From positions 1 to 32,211 of the forward strand of contig JAAWTG010000033.1 of NCBI GenBank assembly GCA_022801925.1: a stretch of 32,211 nt of DNA, in the 5' to 3' direction. The first letter of the stretch is position 1; each line of letters begins with the position of its first letter. This DNA is from Clostridia bacterium. GTDB taxonomy: Bacteria > Bacillota > Clostridia > RUG12999. The translations under genes were made by a program, and so were the position numbers. Below are positions 5,036 through 14,400 of the stretch, piece after piece. Under the pieces are notes generated by a model. That model worked only from the letters and a program-made list of their open reading frames with translations. It did not search any database and was not told the origin of the DNA.

Positions 5036-6913
5036 TTAATTTCCGGTATCGGTTACGTCTACTTCAATTTCACTTTGTATTTCCGCGCTGTCCAGCGGCG
5101 TTATCAGCAGCCCCAACAGTTTCATCAATTCCAGACCGGTCACTTCTTCCGCACGCACCTGTAAGGTGCTTTCACCGGCGGGGAGCGAAACGGTATAGGA
5201 ATCGACTGTCGGTGTGTTCACATCCGCGCTCATCCGCACCGGCGCATGGAAAATTTCTTTTCCCGCATAGAGCAGATATGTGCCGCCGCAATCATGCATT
5301 TTGGTCATGTCAGCGGTGCCGGTAACGCCCGGCGTATGCAGAGCAAGATAGGAAACATCAATTTTTAGCTGCATTGCCCGCGGCAAGCGGATATTCCAAG
5401 TGACAAACTGTGTGGTATCCTTCCAGTGGAAAACGTAGTCTCTGTTTGTTTTGCCATCGCCATAGTGCAGTCCTGCACTGATGACAGCGTCGAAGGAACG
5501 TAAATGGAAAGGACGATCCAGTGGCATGAGAAAATCAGGTTTGGCAACAATTTCTCCATTAAATTCCACTTTCACAACGGTATCAGCCGCATCAAATTCA
5601 CCTTCCGGCAGCAGGAATTCGTGGTCATAGTAGTTCAGACGCCGCACCGGAACTTCGCGTCCGTCCACCAGCATATGCGCATTTTTAATGGTGTTACCGA
5701 GTCCGCCCAGAATCAGTTTGCGGTTTTCAGGAACATCAAAAATATGTAAATACAGCGTGTTGCCGCGCAAAGTCGTTTCGCCCCAAACCTGAGAGAACAG
5801 AGGGGAACGGCGTGTCGCATAGATACTTTCGCCGTTTTGTTTCAGCCACTCGCCGATACCGCGCAAGATAGCGGCGTCGGGTGCGTCGAAAGCGCCGTCG
5901 CCTTTGGGACCGATATTCATCAGCATGTTGCCGCCGCGCGCGGCAATTTTAGCAAGCAGACGGACAAAATGGGAGGCGGGTTTATGGGAATGGTCGAATT
6001 TGGAATAGCCATAGGATTCGTTGGTGGTGGGAATCGCCTCCCAATCGCCAATGGTGGGATATAGCTCTGCGGGGCGGTCTGCTGTGTTGAGGTAGTCTGC
6101 AAATTCACGGTAGTCTTTGTCAGCATAGTTAATAACACGGCTGTTGACGATAATGTTTTCGTCCGCTTCACGAATTGCTTTCAGAATACGCAGATTTTCT
6201 GAGGTCGGCAGCTTATGCGGCGTGTCAAACCACAGAATATCAGGATGATAGTTGTGAATCAGCTCCAGAATCTGTGGAATTGCTTTTTCATCGACATAGC
6301 GTGCCGCCTTGGCAATCCGCTCCGGATGTGTGGTGTGCCATAGTTCGCCGGGATTGGCGTGCAAATTTTTGTCGCCGCCCGGATTGTCATGTTCCCAGTC
6401 GTTGCCGGGCGCATCGGGATGTTCCCAATCAAATGCATGAGAATAGTAGCAGCCAAATTTCAGTCCGCGTTTTGTACAAGCTTCTTTTAACTGTGCAATG
6501 GGGTCAACTTTGCACTGCGTCATGCGGATATCATAGGGATACGCCTCCGATGGGAACATTGCAAAACCATCATGGTGTTTCGTTGTGATAATCATATATT
6601 TCATGCCTGCCTGTAGCGCGGCTTCCGCCCATGCATCTGCATCAAAATCACGTGCTTCAAAGGGCTTTACCAGTTCTTCCACATACTCGGATTTTGGAAT
6701 TCTGCAGGCGCGCATTAAATGTTCGCCATATCCAACCGGCGGACAATCCTTCCAAAGTCCGCCGGCAATGGAATAAACGCCCCAGTGAATAAACATGCCG
6801 AAGCGTGCATCACGCCACCATGCAAGACGGCTGTCTGTCGATTGCATGGATTTTGCCCAAAATCCTGCTGTGGCAGCCTCGACAGCCACTTGTTGCTCAT
6901 CAATTTGCTTCAT
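5036..6913 (-). CDS. GH29 alpha-L-fucosidase
   Basis: A 625-residue protein of glycoside hydrolase family 29, which removes terminal alpha-L-fucose by a retaining mechanism. The N-terminal barrel shows WWRDARFGMFIHWGVYS (32-48), MIITTKHHDGFAMFPS (107-122) and CYYSHAFDW (155-163). PDILWFD (224-230) carries the catalytic Asp230. GDWEAIPTTNESYGYSK (289-305) probably carries the acid/base glutamate. RGGNMLMNIGPKGDG (326-340) closes the barrel. The C-terminal 250 residues look like beta-sandwich domains. No signal peptide is visible, so the enzyme should act in the cytoplasm on imported oligosaccharides. The start has AGGAGG seven bases upstream. It is divergent from the AraC-type regulator, which probably controls it. 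Confidence 0.92.
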   Translation of the reverse strand: MKQIDEQQVAVEAATAGFWAKSMQSTDSRLAWWRDARFGMFIHWGVYSIAGGLWKDCPPVGYGEHLMRACRIPKSEYVEELVKPFEARDFDADAWAEAALQAGMKYMIITTKHHDGFAMFPSEAYPYDIRMTQCKVDPIAQLKEACTKRGLKFGCYYSHAFDWEHPDAPGNDWEHDNPGGDKNLHANPGELWHTTHPERIAKAARYVDEKAIPQILELIHNYHPDILWFDTPHKLPTSENLRILKAIREADENIIVNSRVINYADKDYREFADYLNTADRPAELYPTIGDWEAIPTTNESYGYSKFDHSHKPASHFVRLLAKIAARGGNMLMNIGPKGDGAFDAPDAAILRGIGEWLKQNGESIYATRRSPLFSQVWGETTLRGNTLYLHIFDVPENRKLILGGLGNTIKNAHMLVDGREVPVRRLNYYDHEFLLPEGEFDAADTVVKVEFNGEIVAKPDFLMPLDRPFHLRSFDAVISAGLHYGDGKTNRDYVFHWKDTTQFVTWNIRLPRAMQLKIDVSYLALHTPGVTGTADMTKMHDCGGTYLLYAGKEIFHAPVRMSADVNTPTVDSYTVSLPAGESTLQVRAEEVTGLELMKLLGLLITPLDSAEIQSEIEVDVTDTGN

Positions 6914-6934
6914 TTTTGTTCCTCCTAAGAATCA

Positions 6935-6948
6935 ACGGATACCTCCGT
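6935..6948 (-). promoter_or_regulatory. Inverted repeat in the fucosidase 5' leader
   Basis: ACGGA-TACC-TCCGT lies between the promoter and the start codon. On the mRNA it forms a small hairpin that hides a CGGAGG string, a second Shine-Dalgarno-like site upstream of the true one. It could be a protein operator or a translational element. Function is inferred. Confidence 0.35.
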
Positions 6949-6966
6949 ATATTTGATTATAATTTT

Positions 6967-6995
6967 ATTATATAAAAAGAGATGGAGAAAAACAA
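6967..6995 (-). promoter_or_regulatory. Promoter of the fucosidase gene
   Basis: Minus strand: TTGTTT (6995-6990), 17 bases, TATAAT (6972-6967). The -10 is perfect and the -35 weak, as expected for a promoter that needs activation. The adjacent 6975-7074 stretch is almost pure A/C on the plus strand and may act as an UP element or regulator landing zone. Confidence 0.7.
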
Positions 6996-7075
6996 GCGAC
7001 AAAACATAAACAAACAAACAAAAAATAAAATAAAACAACTAAAAAACAGGAAAAAACAGAAATTTTACAAAATGT

Positions 7076-7104
7076 TTGACAGAAAAAGTACAAGGCGGTA
7101 TAAT
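7076..7104 (+). promoter_or_regulatory. Consensus promoter of the regulator leader
   Basis: TTGACA (7076-7081), 17 bases, TATAAT (7099-7104): both boxes match the sigma-A consensus exactly. Transcription should start near 7111 and run through a structured leader toward the AraC-type regulator at 7333. Confidence 0.85.
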
Positions 7105-7110
7105 ATATGC

Positions 7111-7221
7111 ATAACGATTATGAGGTGCTTTTTGACATGAAAGAAAGTACCAAAAACTTTCCGGCGTTCTGATTTGTCCCGAAGCATGAGGGAAGTCCGC
7201 CCGCCGGCAGGACGTTTTTTT
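7111..7221 (+). ncRNA. Structured leader RNA with attenuator-like fold upstream of the AraC regulator
   Basis: The first ~110 transcribed bases fold well. A 10-bp stem (7124-7133 with 7142-7151) is followed by CCGGCG (7161-7166), which can pair with CGCCGG (7202-7207). TCCC (7177-7180) can pair with GGGA (7190-7193). GTCCGCC (7195-7201) can pair with GGC-A-GGAC (7206-7213) and is followed by seven T (7215-7221). The CCGGCG pairing and the terminator use the same bases and exclude each other, the logic of an attenuator. An 11-codon ORF, MKESTKNFPAF, occupies 7137-7172 after a GAGGTG string. No known riboswitch consensus was recognised. It could instead be a short independent sRNA. Confidence 0.5.
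7195..7221 (+). terminator. Terminator-like hairpin in the regulator leader
   Basis: GTCCGCC (7195-7201) and GGCAGGAC (7206-7213) form a GC-rich stem with one bulged A, then seven T at 7215-7221. It lies between the consensus promoter and the regulator gene, so it would limit read-through into that gene. Confidence 0.7.
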
Positions 7222-7332
7222 ATTTGTTGCAGCTTTAATGTTCTAAAGTAAGGAACCGAAGTCGGACTACTGTTAGGTGTTTTGACAGAATAATGATATA
7301 CCGGAGAAAATATTGAGGGAGGGGAGAGAAAA

Positions 7333-9630
7333 ATGCGTCAAAAAACAAGTATCCCGCGAGATTTTCTGCAAGTGTTTGTCCGTTTTATCATTCCCTATCT
7401 CGGCGTGATGTTAATTCCGATTATCACGGTGTTTTTAGCAAATCAGGCGATTGTCCGTCAATATAAAGAGGATACGCTGGGGTCCTATGAGATTGTACTG
7501 CAAAACAACATGGAGTTGATTGACAACCAGCTCAGCCAAATTGAAGAAGTTGTGGACAGCATGTTGATGAACGCGGAAATGGCGGATTTTTTCTATCGGG
7601 ACGCGGGTAATGTGACAAAGCTGATGGACATGCAGCGGCTGCTGAATTCCTATTCTTTTGATGAGAATTGGGTGAAAAATGTTTATTTATACCATCAGCC
7701 GCTGGACGTTGTGATTGACAAAGCGGGAATTTACCGCGGCGCAGATACCTATTATGGCAATGGGTTGGTGATTGACCGCGTGGCGGAAGAAACATGGGCG
7801 GCGGCGCTGCAAAGCGGCGATTGGCGGCGCGGATACCGCCCGGCGCAGCAAATGCTGGTGAATGACAAAAACTGCAATGCCATTACCTATACGCAATCGG
7901 CGCCGCTGCTCGCTTCCGGCGTGATGCGCGGACAGGTGAATGTCATCATTGACAGCCGCGAACTGATGAGTTTGTTTGACAGTCTGCTGGGCGGCAACCA
8001 GGGCGCGCTGTATATTTTGGACGATAAAAACGAACTGCTGCTTTGCTCCGACCAAAAACATCGGGATTTTATTTTGGAACATTTGCAGCAGCTAGAGGGA
8101 GACACCTTGCAGTCGGAATACAAAGTGGACGGCAGAAGCATGTATCTGATGAAACAGACCAGCGCAGGCAATGGCTGGCAGGTGGTACTGCTGATGCCAA
8201 AAGCAGTGGTGCTGGAAAAAGTGCGATTCATTAACGCATTGCTGCTGTTGATTTATACATTAACTGTGCTGGCAGGTATGGCGGTATGTATCTATATCAC
8301 CTATAAACGCAGCAAAGAGTTCCACCGGCTAGCGGGTTCCATCGGAGAAAAGCTGACAGAGAAATTTTCGCTGAAAAATTTGAAACAAACGGAGTTTTCC
8401 CTTTTGCAGGAAGGTGTATCGGACTTAATTTCGGCCAACGAGTCCTTTCGCAGTCAAATTGAGGAGCAGCGGGGATATATAGAGTCCAAAGTGATTGACG
8501 GGCTTTTGCATGGCGAATATAAAGAAGAAACAGAAGCGCGCGCGGCACTGGAAAAGAACAACATGACGCTGGGCGGCGCATGTCAGGCCGTTTTGCTGAT
8601 TCGATTGGGCAAGGAATACCGTATGCAGATTGGCGGGCGCAGCGGCAAAGAATTTGTGAAAGACAATTTATACAGCATTATTGAGAACTATTGTTATATC
8701 TGTGACGCAGGCGCGCGCGGCGTGGCGGTGCTGCTGTCCCTTGACGAAACGGGAGAGGCGGCGAAAATACAGGTGGCGGCGGTGGTGTCGCATATTGAAA
8801 CTGCGCTGAGTTATCCCTATGATATTCCCATGGTATTCGGGGCGGGACGACCGGCACAGCGGCTCGTGGAAATTGCAGACGGATTCCGGCAGGCGCGCGA
8901 AGTTGTGGAATACAATGCGATTGGGCACAGGAAAAGCGTTTTGTGGTACGACGATTTACCGCAGGAGGGCAATGTGTTCTATTATCCGCTCGCGCTGGAA
9001 ACGCGGTTGTATAACTATGCCATTGTCGGCAACTATGAAGAAGTGGTGCAGACACTGGACGAGATTTATCATGAAAATTTCCTGAGCAGAACGCTGTCGG
9101 CGGATATGGTGGAACAACTCACGCAGGAAATCACGTCCACCATTATCAAAGTGCAGGACGCGCTGCATCTCGGCGGCGGAGCGGAAGCGGCAATTGATAT
9201 TCCGGCGCCGGACGACGGGCGGTCCATCACAGATGTGTTTGAACAAATGGGTGGGATTCTGAAACAGTTGTGCAGCGCGGCAGCGCAACAAAAGAAAAGC
9301 AAAAGTGCTGTAATTATGGAACGGGTACGACAATATATTGCTCAGCACTATAATGACAATAAGCTGTCACTGACGCAGCTTTCCGTTGAATTCAATTTGA
9401 ATGAAAAATATCTTTCCAGCTGTTTCAAAGAAGAAACAGGAGAGAATTTTTCCACCTATTTGGAAGGGCTGCGTATCAAACAGGCATGTCGGTTGATTGA
9501 GGAAGGGACGCACAAAATTGGAGAAATTTCCGCCATGGTGGGGTATGCCAATGACGTGACATTCCGGCGTGCGTTTAAGAAAAAAATGGGCGTTAGCCCA
9601 AGTGGATACCATGGCGCGCCCAAAAACTGA
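7333..9630 (+). CDS. Membrane-anchored AraC-family sensor-regulator
   Basis: A 765-residue protein with one membrane segment near residues 16-37 (FVRFIIPYLGVMLIPIITVF), an extracytoplasmic sensor region at about 38-297 resembling Cache-type domains, and a second membrane segment near 298-322 (LLLLIYTLTVLAGMAVCIYI). A cytoplasmic middle region follows, then a C-terminal AraC-type double helix-turn-helix at about 660-761 (LSLTQLSVEFNLNEKYLSSCF, then IGEISAMVGYANDVTFRRAFK). This is a one-protein signal transducer common in Firmicutes beside sugar-binding protein genes, where an extracellular ligand signal controls transcription from the membrane. A GGGAGGGGAG ribosome site precedes the ATG. It sits between the fucosidase and the SLH operon and probably regulates both. 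The ligand is unknown. Confidence 0.9.
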   Translation: MRQKTSIPRDFLQVFVRFIIPYLGVMLIPIITVFLANQAIVRQYKEDTLGSYEIVLQNNMELIDNQLSQIEEVVDSMLMNAEMADFFYRDAGNVTKLMDMQRLLNSYSFDENWVKNVYLYHQPLDVVIDKAGIYRGADTYYGNGLVIDRVAEETWAAALQSGDWRRGYRPAQQMLVNDKNCNAITYTQSAPLLASGVMRGQVNVIIDSRELMSLFDSLLGGNQGALYILDDKNELLLCSDQKHRDFILEHLQQLEGDTLQSEYKVDGRSMYLMKQTSAGNGWQVVLLMPKAVVLEKVRFINALLLLIYTLTVLAGMAVCIYITYKRSKEFHRLAGSIGEKLTEKFSLKNLKQTEFSLLQEGVSDLISANESFRSQIEEQRGYIESKVIDGLLHGEYKEETEARAALEKNNMTLGGACQAVLLIRLGKEYRMQIGGRSGKEFVKDNLYSIIENYCYICDAGARGVAVLLSLDETGEAAKIQVAAVVSHIETALSYPYDIPMVFGAGRPAQRLVEIADGFRQAREVVEYNAIGHRKSVLWYDDLPQEGNVFYYPLALETRLYNYAIVGNYEEVVQTLDEIYHENFLSRTLSADMVEQLTQEITSTIIKVQDALHLGGGAEAAIDIPAPDDGRSITDVFEQMGGILKQLCSAAAQQKKSKSAVIMERVRQYIAQHYNDNKLSLTQLSVEFNLNEKYLSSCFKEETGENFSTYLEGLRIKQACRLIEEGTHKIGEISAMVGYANDVTFRRAFKKKMGVSPSGYHGAPKN

Positions 9631-9648
9631 ATTTGCCTATCGTACACA

Positions 9649-9708
9649 AGACCCGGAGTGCTTAAAATGCCTATGAATGCGCATTTTGAGCATGACGGGT
9701 CTTTTTTT
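9649..9708 (+). terminator. Terminator after the AraC-type regulator
   Basis: AGACCCG (9649-9655) pairs with CGGGTCT (9696-9702), enclosing a second stem (TGCTTAAAATGC with GCATTTTGAGCA), and the stem runs into seven T (9702-9708). Confidence 0.85.
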
Positions 9709-9726
9709 CATTTCAGAAAAAATGAA
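9708..9726. repeat. Left copy of a 19-bp direct repeat flanking the SLH operon
   Basis: TCATTTCAGAAAAAATGAA occurs here and again at 25740-25758 without any difference. The unit is itself a weak palindrome (TTCATTT...AAATGAA). It lies just before the promoter of the sugar-binding-protein operon. Confidence 0.7.
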
Positions 9727-9756
9727 GATTTGTACGGTTTTGGGAAGAGTTGTTTC

Positions 9757-9785
9757 TTGTTCTGAGTATGGAAATGTACTATAAT
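9757..9785 (+). promoter_or_regulatory. Promoter of the SBP/SLH operon
   Basis: TTGTTC (9757-9762), 17 bases, TATAAT (9780-9785), 38 bases before the first start codon. Perfect -10 and poor -35, matching the architecture of the fucosidase promoter, so both may depend on the same activator. Confidence 0.7.
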
Positions 9786-9823
9786 AAAACAAGAAGATAG
9801 CGGAAAAGCGGGAGGAGAACACC

Positions 9824-11422
9824 ATGAAAAAAAGAGGGAAATGGCTTGCTGCCGCGATGGCGATGGCAGCGCTGCTGACTGCCTGCGGCGGAGCGGAGCA
9901 AGAATCAAACGGACAGTCGGTAACACCTGTGACAAAAGAGCCGGTGACAATGAGTGTGTATTTGCCAAAACCGCAATATATAGAAGATTTGTCCACCAAT
10001 GAATTCACACTTTGGTATGAACAGCAAACAGGCATACATATTGATTGGCAGATTGCGAGCGGCAACCAAGCGCAGGCAATTAATCTGATGTTTGCGTCGG
10101 GAGATTATCCTGATATCGTGATGGACAGCGGTATCAGCAAATTGGAACAAACGGTCTACGGGAAACAGGGCATTTTGCTGGACTTGAAAGACTTGATTGA
10201 AGAACATTCCGTTTACCTGAAACAAATTTTGCAGGAACAAGAGGATATCCGCAAAGGTATTACCACGCCGGACGGAGAAATTTTTGGACTGCCCAGAGTC
10301 AATGACGTATATCATACGCGCTATCCGAGCAAAATGTGGGTCAATCGGCAGTGGCTGGAAAAGCTGGGACTGAACGTGCCGCAGACCACGGAAGAATTCT
10401 ACCGGATGTTGGTGGCGTTTCGGGACGGCGACCCCAACGGAAACGGCGTGAAAGATGAAATTCCCATGGCGGCAACGAGTGAAGTCGGTCCCAACGGTTA
10501 TGAAGAATTTTTGATGAATGCGTTTCAATATTATGACAGTTCCAAAGTCATGCAGGAAAACGGAACCGCAATCTTTACGGCAAATCAGCCTGCTTATCGG
10601 GAGGGACTGCGGTATTTGAACCGTTTATACAGCGAAGGGCTGCTGCACAGAGACAGTCCGATTATGGACAGGAAACGGCTGAAAAACATGGTAGAAGAGA
10701 GAGAAACAGCAACGGTCGGCGCAGTACCTGCCTTGTGGTACGGTATTTTCACGGACGTGGAAGGCGGTAGCGACCGCTATCAGGACTATGTGGCAATTCC
10801 GCCGCTCATGGGACCGTCGGGCTTGCGGCAGACGCCGACATATAACAATGGACGGGTGGAATGGTCTGCCAACATCACGAAAGCATGTAAAACGCCGGAA
10901 ATCGCCATACGGTGGCTGGACTGGTTCTATTCCAAAGAAGGAACGCTCACGGTACAAAACGGATTTGAAGGCGTGGGCTGGCGAGACGCCAAAGAAGGCG
11001 AAATAGGGCTGGACGGCGGTCAGGCAATTTGGGCGCGATTGCAGCCGTTTGGTGTGATGCAAAACAAATGCTGGATGAACATGGGCGTTTATTATATGGA
11101 TGAAAAAATCCGGTTGGGTATTATCGTGGAACCGACAGGAGAACAAACGGAACAGACGATGTATCAGGTGACAAAGGAACTCTATGAACCATATGGCGCA
11201 GACCATTGTCTTCAGGATTCCTTTTTTGAACCGGATCAATATAATGAGTTTACGCAGCTCAGACTGCAAATCGACAGTGAAGTGAAACGTTCCATGGCGG
11301 CGTTTGTCAGCGGAGAAAAATCGCTGGACACAGATTGGGACGCCTATGTGGAACGGCTGACTGAATTGGGGCTTGCAAGGTATATAGAAATCTATCAGAA
11401 TATGTTAGATAAAACGAAATAG
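9824..11422 (+). CDS. Extracellular solute-binding lipoprotein (carbohydrate ABC type)
   Basis: A 532-residue protein with a lipoprotein signal, MKKRGKWLAAAMAMAALLTAC; the lipobox LTAC places the lipidated Cys at 21. The mature part resembles family 1 (LipO/YtcQ-like) solute-binding proteins: EFTLWYEQQTGIHIDWQI early, ASGDYPDIVMDSG, a DPNGNGVKDEIP calcium-loop-like motif near residue 205, and a helical C-terminal lobe. Such proteins bind oligosaccharides and deliver them to YtcP/LplB-type permeases. No permease or ATPase gene lies in this window, so it either works with a transporter encoded elsewhere or supplies ligand information to the adjacent membrane regulator. It opens the operon; the next gene starts 39 bases on. 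Confidence 0.9.
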   Translation: MKKRGKWLAAAMAMAALLTACGGAEQESNGQSVTPVTKEPVTMSVYLPKPQYIEDLSTNEFTLWYEQQTGIHIDWQIASGNQAQAINLMFASGDYPDIVMDSGISKLEQTVYGKQGILLDLKDLIEEHSVYLKQILQEQEDIRKGITTPDGEIFGLPRVNDVYHTRYPSKMWVNRQWLEKLGLNVPQTTEEFYRMLVAFRDGDPNGNGVKDEIPMAATSEVGPNGYEEFLMNAFQYYDSSKVMQENGTAIFTANQPAYREGLRYLNRLYSEGLLHRDSPIMDRKRLKNMVEERETATVGAVPALWYGIFTDVEGGSDRYQDYVAIPPLMGPSGLRQTPTYNNGRVEWSANITKACKTPEIAIRWLDWFYSKEGTLTVQNGFEGVGWRDAKEGEIGLDGGQAIWARLQPFGVMQNKCWMNMGVYYMDEKIRLGIIVEPTGEQTEQTMYQVTKELYEPYGADHCLQDSFFEPDQYNEFTQLRLQIDSEVKRSMAAFVSGEKSLDTDWDAYVERLTELGLARYIEIYQNMLDKTK

Positions 11423-11461
11423 GCAAAAAAAGAAACGAATCGAAAGCGAGGGAAACGGAAC

Positions 11462-14400
11462 ATGAAAAAAGGGATTGGATTCATTTTATGTATAGCGCTT
11501 TTGTCAGGAATGTTTTTCCTGCCGGCGGCAGCTGCGGAGGAAAACTATGCGCTGGGAAAACCGGCGACGACAAACAGCGTTTATGCGGACGATGCAAAAT
11601 GGAGTGCGGGAGCAGCATTTGACGGCGATGCTTCCACCCGTTGGGCGTCTAAAGCGGGCGAGACGGAATATTGGATTCAGGTGGACTTGGAACAAACGCG
11701 ATCCATTAACAAGATGACCTTCCAACAATATCAGTCGCGCGTGCTGAAATATTCCGTAGAAGTGTCGGCGGACAATTTGGTTTGGACGACTGCGGCGGAA
11801 GGCGACAGCATGGGTGTGAATAAGGAGATTACGTTTCCAAAAGCAGATGCGAGATATGTGCGGTTCAATATATTGGAATGGAGTGCGGAACCCACTTTTT
11901 ACGAAATCACTGTATCGGGCGGAACGGAAGCAGCCATGACGACAACGGGGAATTTGGCGTTGAAACGTCCGGTGACAGCGAGCAGCGAACACTCCGCAAC
12001 CTATGACGCTTCCAAAATAGTGGATGGGAAAATGGATACACGCTGGGCAGCATTTTCCTCAGAAGGTGCGCCGGATGCGGATTGCCGCTGGATTAACATT
12101 GACCTTGGCGCAGTGAAACCGATTAACCAAATGAAAATTTATGAATTTTCCGCACGTATCCAAGATTATAAAATTATGGGTTCAGCGGACGGCGAAACAT
12201 GGAATGAACTGAAAAGCGGAACGCTTTCGGGAAACAATAAAAACACAACGCTGGAGTTTCCTGTGGCATGTGTGCGCTATGTTAAGCTGGAAATCTATCA
12301 ATATACCGACCACCCCACCATTTGGGAAATTGAACTCTATTGTACAAGTGCGGCAGGAGATTATTTGCAATATTATCAATTTGCGGATTTTGTGAATGCT
12401 TCCGTACTCACAGACCAACCGACCGACGCCATCACCGGAAATTTGAATATGCCGCTGCCGAACAGCGTGACAGCGGGAAGCTTGACGGCAGATGTGACAT
12501 GGGAAAGTGATAAACCCGATGTGATAAATGCGCAGACCGGCGAAGTGACGCGGCAGGCAGAGGATACGCCGGTGACGATTACGGCGCGGGCGGCGATTCG
12601 GGGCATGACAGAGGTGCCACCGGTGGAGATTTCTTTCACCGTGACTGTCAAAGCGGCAGCGGCGGACATTCCGGTTTTAGAAGTATTGCAGGAGCCTGTC
12701 ACGGTAGAGACAGAGCCTTGGACAGCGGATTTGAAACAGCAGAGTGGATTTGATTTGAACGCGCCTTTGGCGGCAGAACTGGACGTGTCCGCACAAAATG
12801 CGCAGAACATGACAGTATCCCTTGGACAGGAAAATGCGCCGTTTGCGCAGATTCAGTTCACAGGAGATACCTATAGCATAGCGTATGGTTCTCCCATGCG
12901 GCTGTGGCGCAAAGAAGGCAATTATCCTGCGCAGGGGGCGCATGTGAAATTCCGGTTTGAAATCAACCGCATGACAGGCACAATGGATGCGCTGGTAGAT
13001 GAGGGGACAGGTTGGAAAACCGCATTACATAACGTGAAAGGTATGAATACCATTTCCGCGCTGGATAAAATATGGGCGGCGTTTGGCAGCGGCAGCTTGA
13101 GCGTCCATAGCGCGCAGGTGCGCATGACGCCGAAACTTGCAGTGGAATTGTTAAAAGAACAGTTTGATTTTACAAAACTATCCGATGAAAAATCGATGTG
13201 TGTCTCCAAAGACCTCACGCTGCCAAAGACCTTGCTTGCCGCGCCGGCACAGTGGCAGAGCAGCAACGAAGCGGCAATCAATACTGAAACGGGCGCGGTG
13301 GACACGACGCAGTCCGGTATCACAACATTAACCGTGACAGCAGCGTTTGGTAGTGAAGTGTTTGAAAAATCCTTCCGCGTTATGTTTGGTGGCGGTAACC
13401 TGTTGGCGGGCGCGGCGGTGGAAACAACCGGAAAAAGCATATCCGGCGGCGGAATAGAAAACCTGCTGGATGAGGATATGGATACCTCCTATCTCACCAG
13501 AAGCACAAAACCCTATGAAATCACTGTTGATTTTCCACAGGAAACAGTGGTATCGCATTTGACGCTGTTTGAGGCGTCGAAAAGCACCGGAAAAATTACG
13601 AAATTCAGCATCGAAGCGAAGAATGAGATCGGCGATTATGAACAGATTGCACAAGGTACGGAAATCGGAGAAGAATTGACGGTGCCCTGCGCTTTGCGCG
13701 AGACAACACAGCTTAAAATCAAGGTAGAGGCATTTGAAAAAGGCAGCACAGGGTTTGCCGAAATCACAGGAAGCTATGCACCGACAGCAGCACAGGTGTT
13801 GGAGGGAGACTTAGCGGTGATTGGAATGTATATGCAGGCATTCATAGACATGAACGTGTTGCCGGCAATCGGCATCTTTGGTTCAGAACTCACCTGGACG
13901 AGCAGCAACACAGATTTAATGAAACTGGAACGGCAGGAAGATGTATATATATTGAAACCAACATACGGCGCACAGACAAAAGTCATCAATTTGCGCGTTG
14001 ATGCACGGTATCAACAGGCAAGTGACATGAGAGCCTATACGGTTGGCGTTGAAGGAACAGGCGGCAGCGTTGGAGCGCCGGGCGGAAGTAACGGCGGAAC
14101 GAGCGGCAGCAGCGGCGGAGGCGGTGGAAACCGCGGCGGAGGTTCCTCCGGCGGAACGGGTGGGATTGGTATGCAGGTGCCTATCGTCAGTGATACCAAT
14201 GTGAAACCGGTACCGCTGCCCACGCCGGACACGAAAGCGGAACTGAATGGACATTGGGCGCAGACAGAACTGGGAGAAATAGTAGACCGCGGCATTTTAC
14301 AAGGCGACGGTACTTCCCTGCGGCTGGCGGACGGCGTGACGCGTGCCGAATTTGCCGCAATGCTTTCGCGGACACTGCAACTGAGTGCGGCGGACTATCG

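Noticed and set aside
7111-7221. Leader considered as a cyclic-di-GMP, SAM, ZTP or T-box element
   Set aside because: None of the conserved core strings of these classes is present, so only an unassigned structured leader is claimed.
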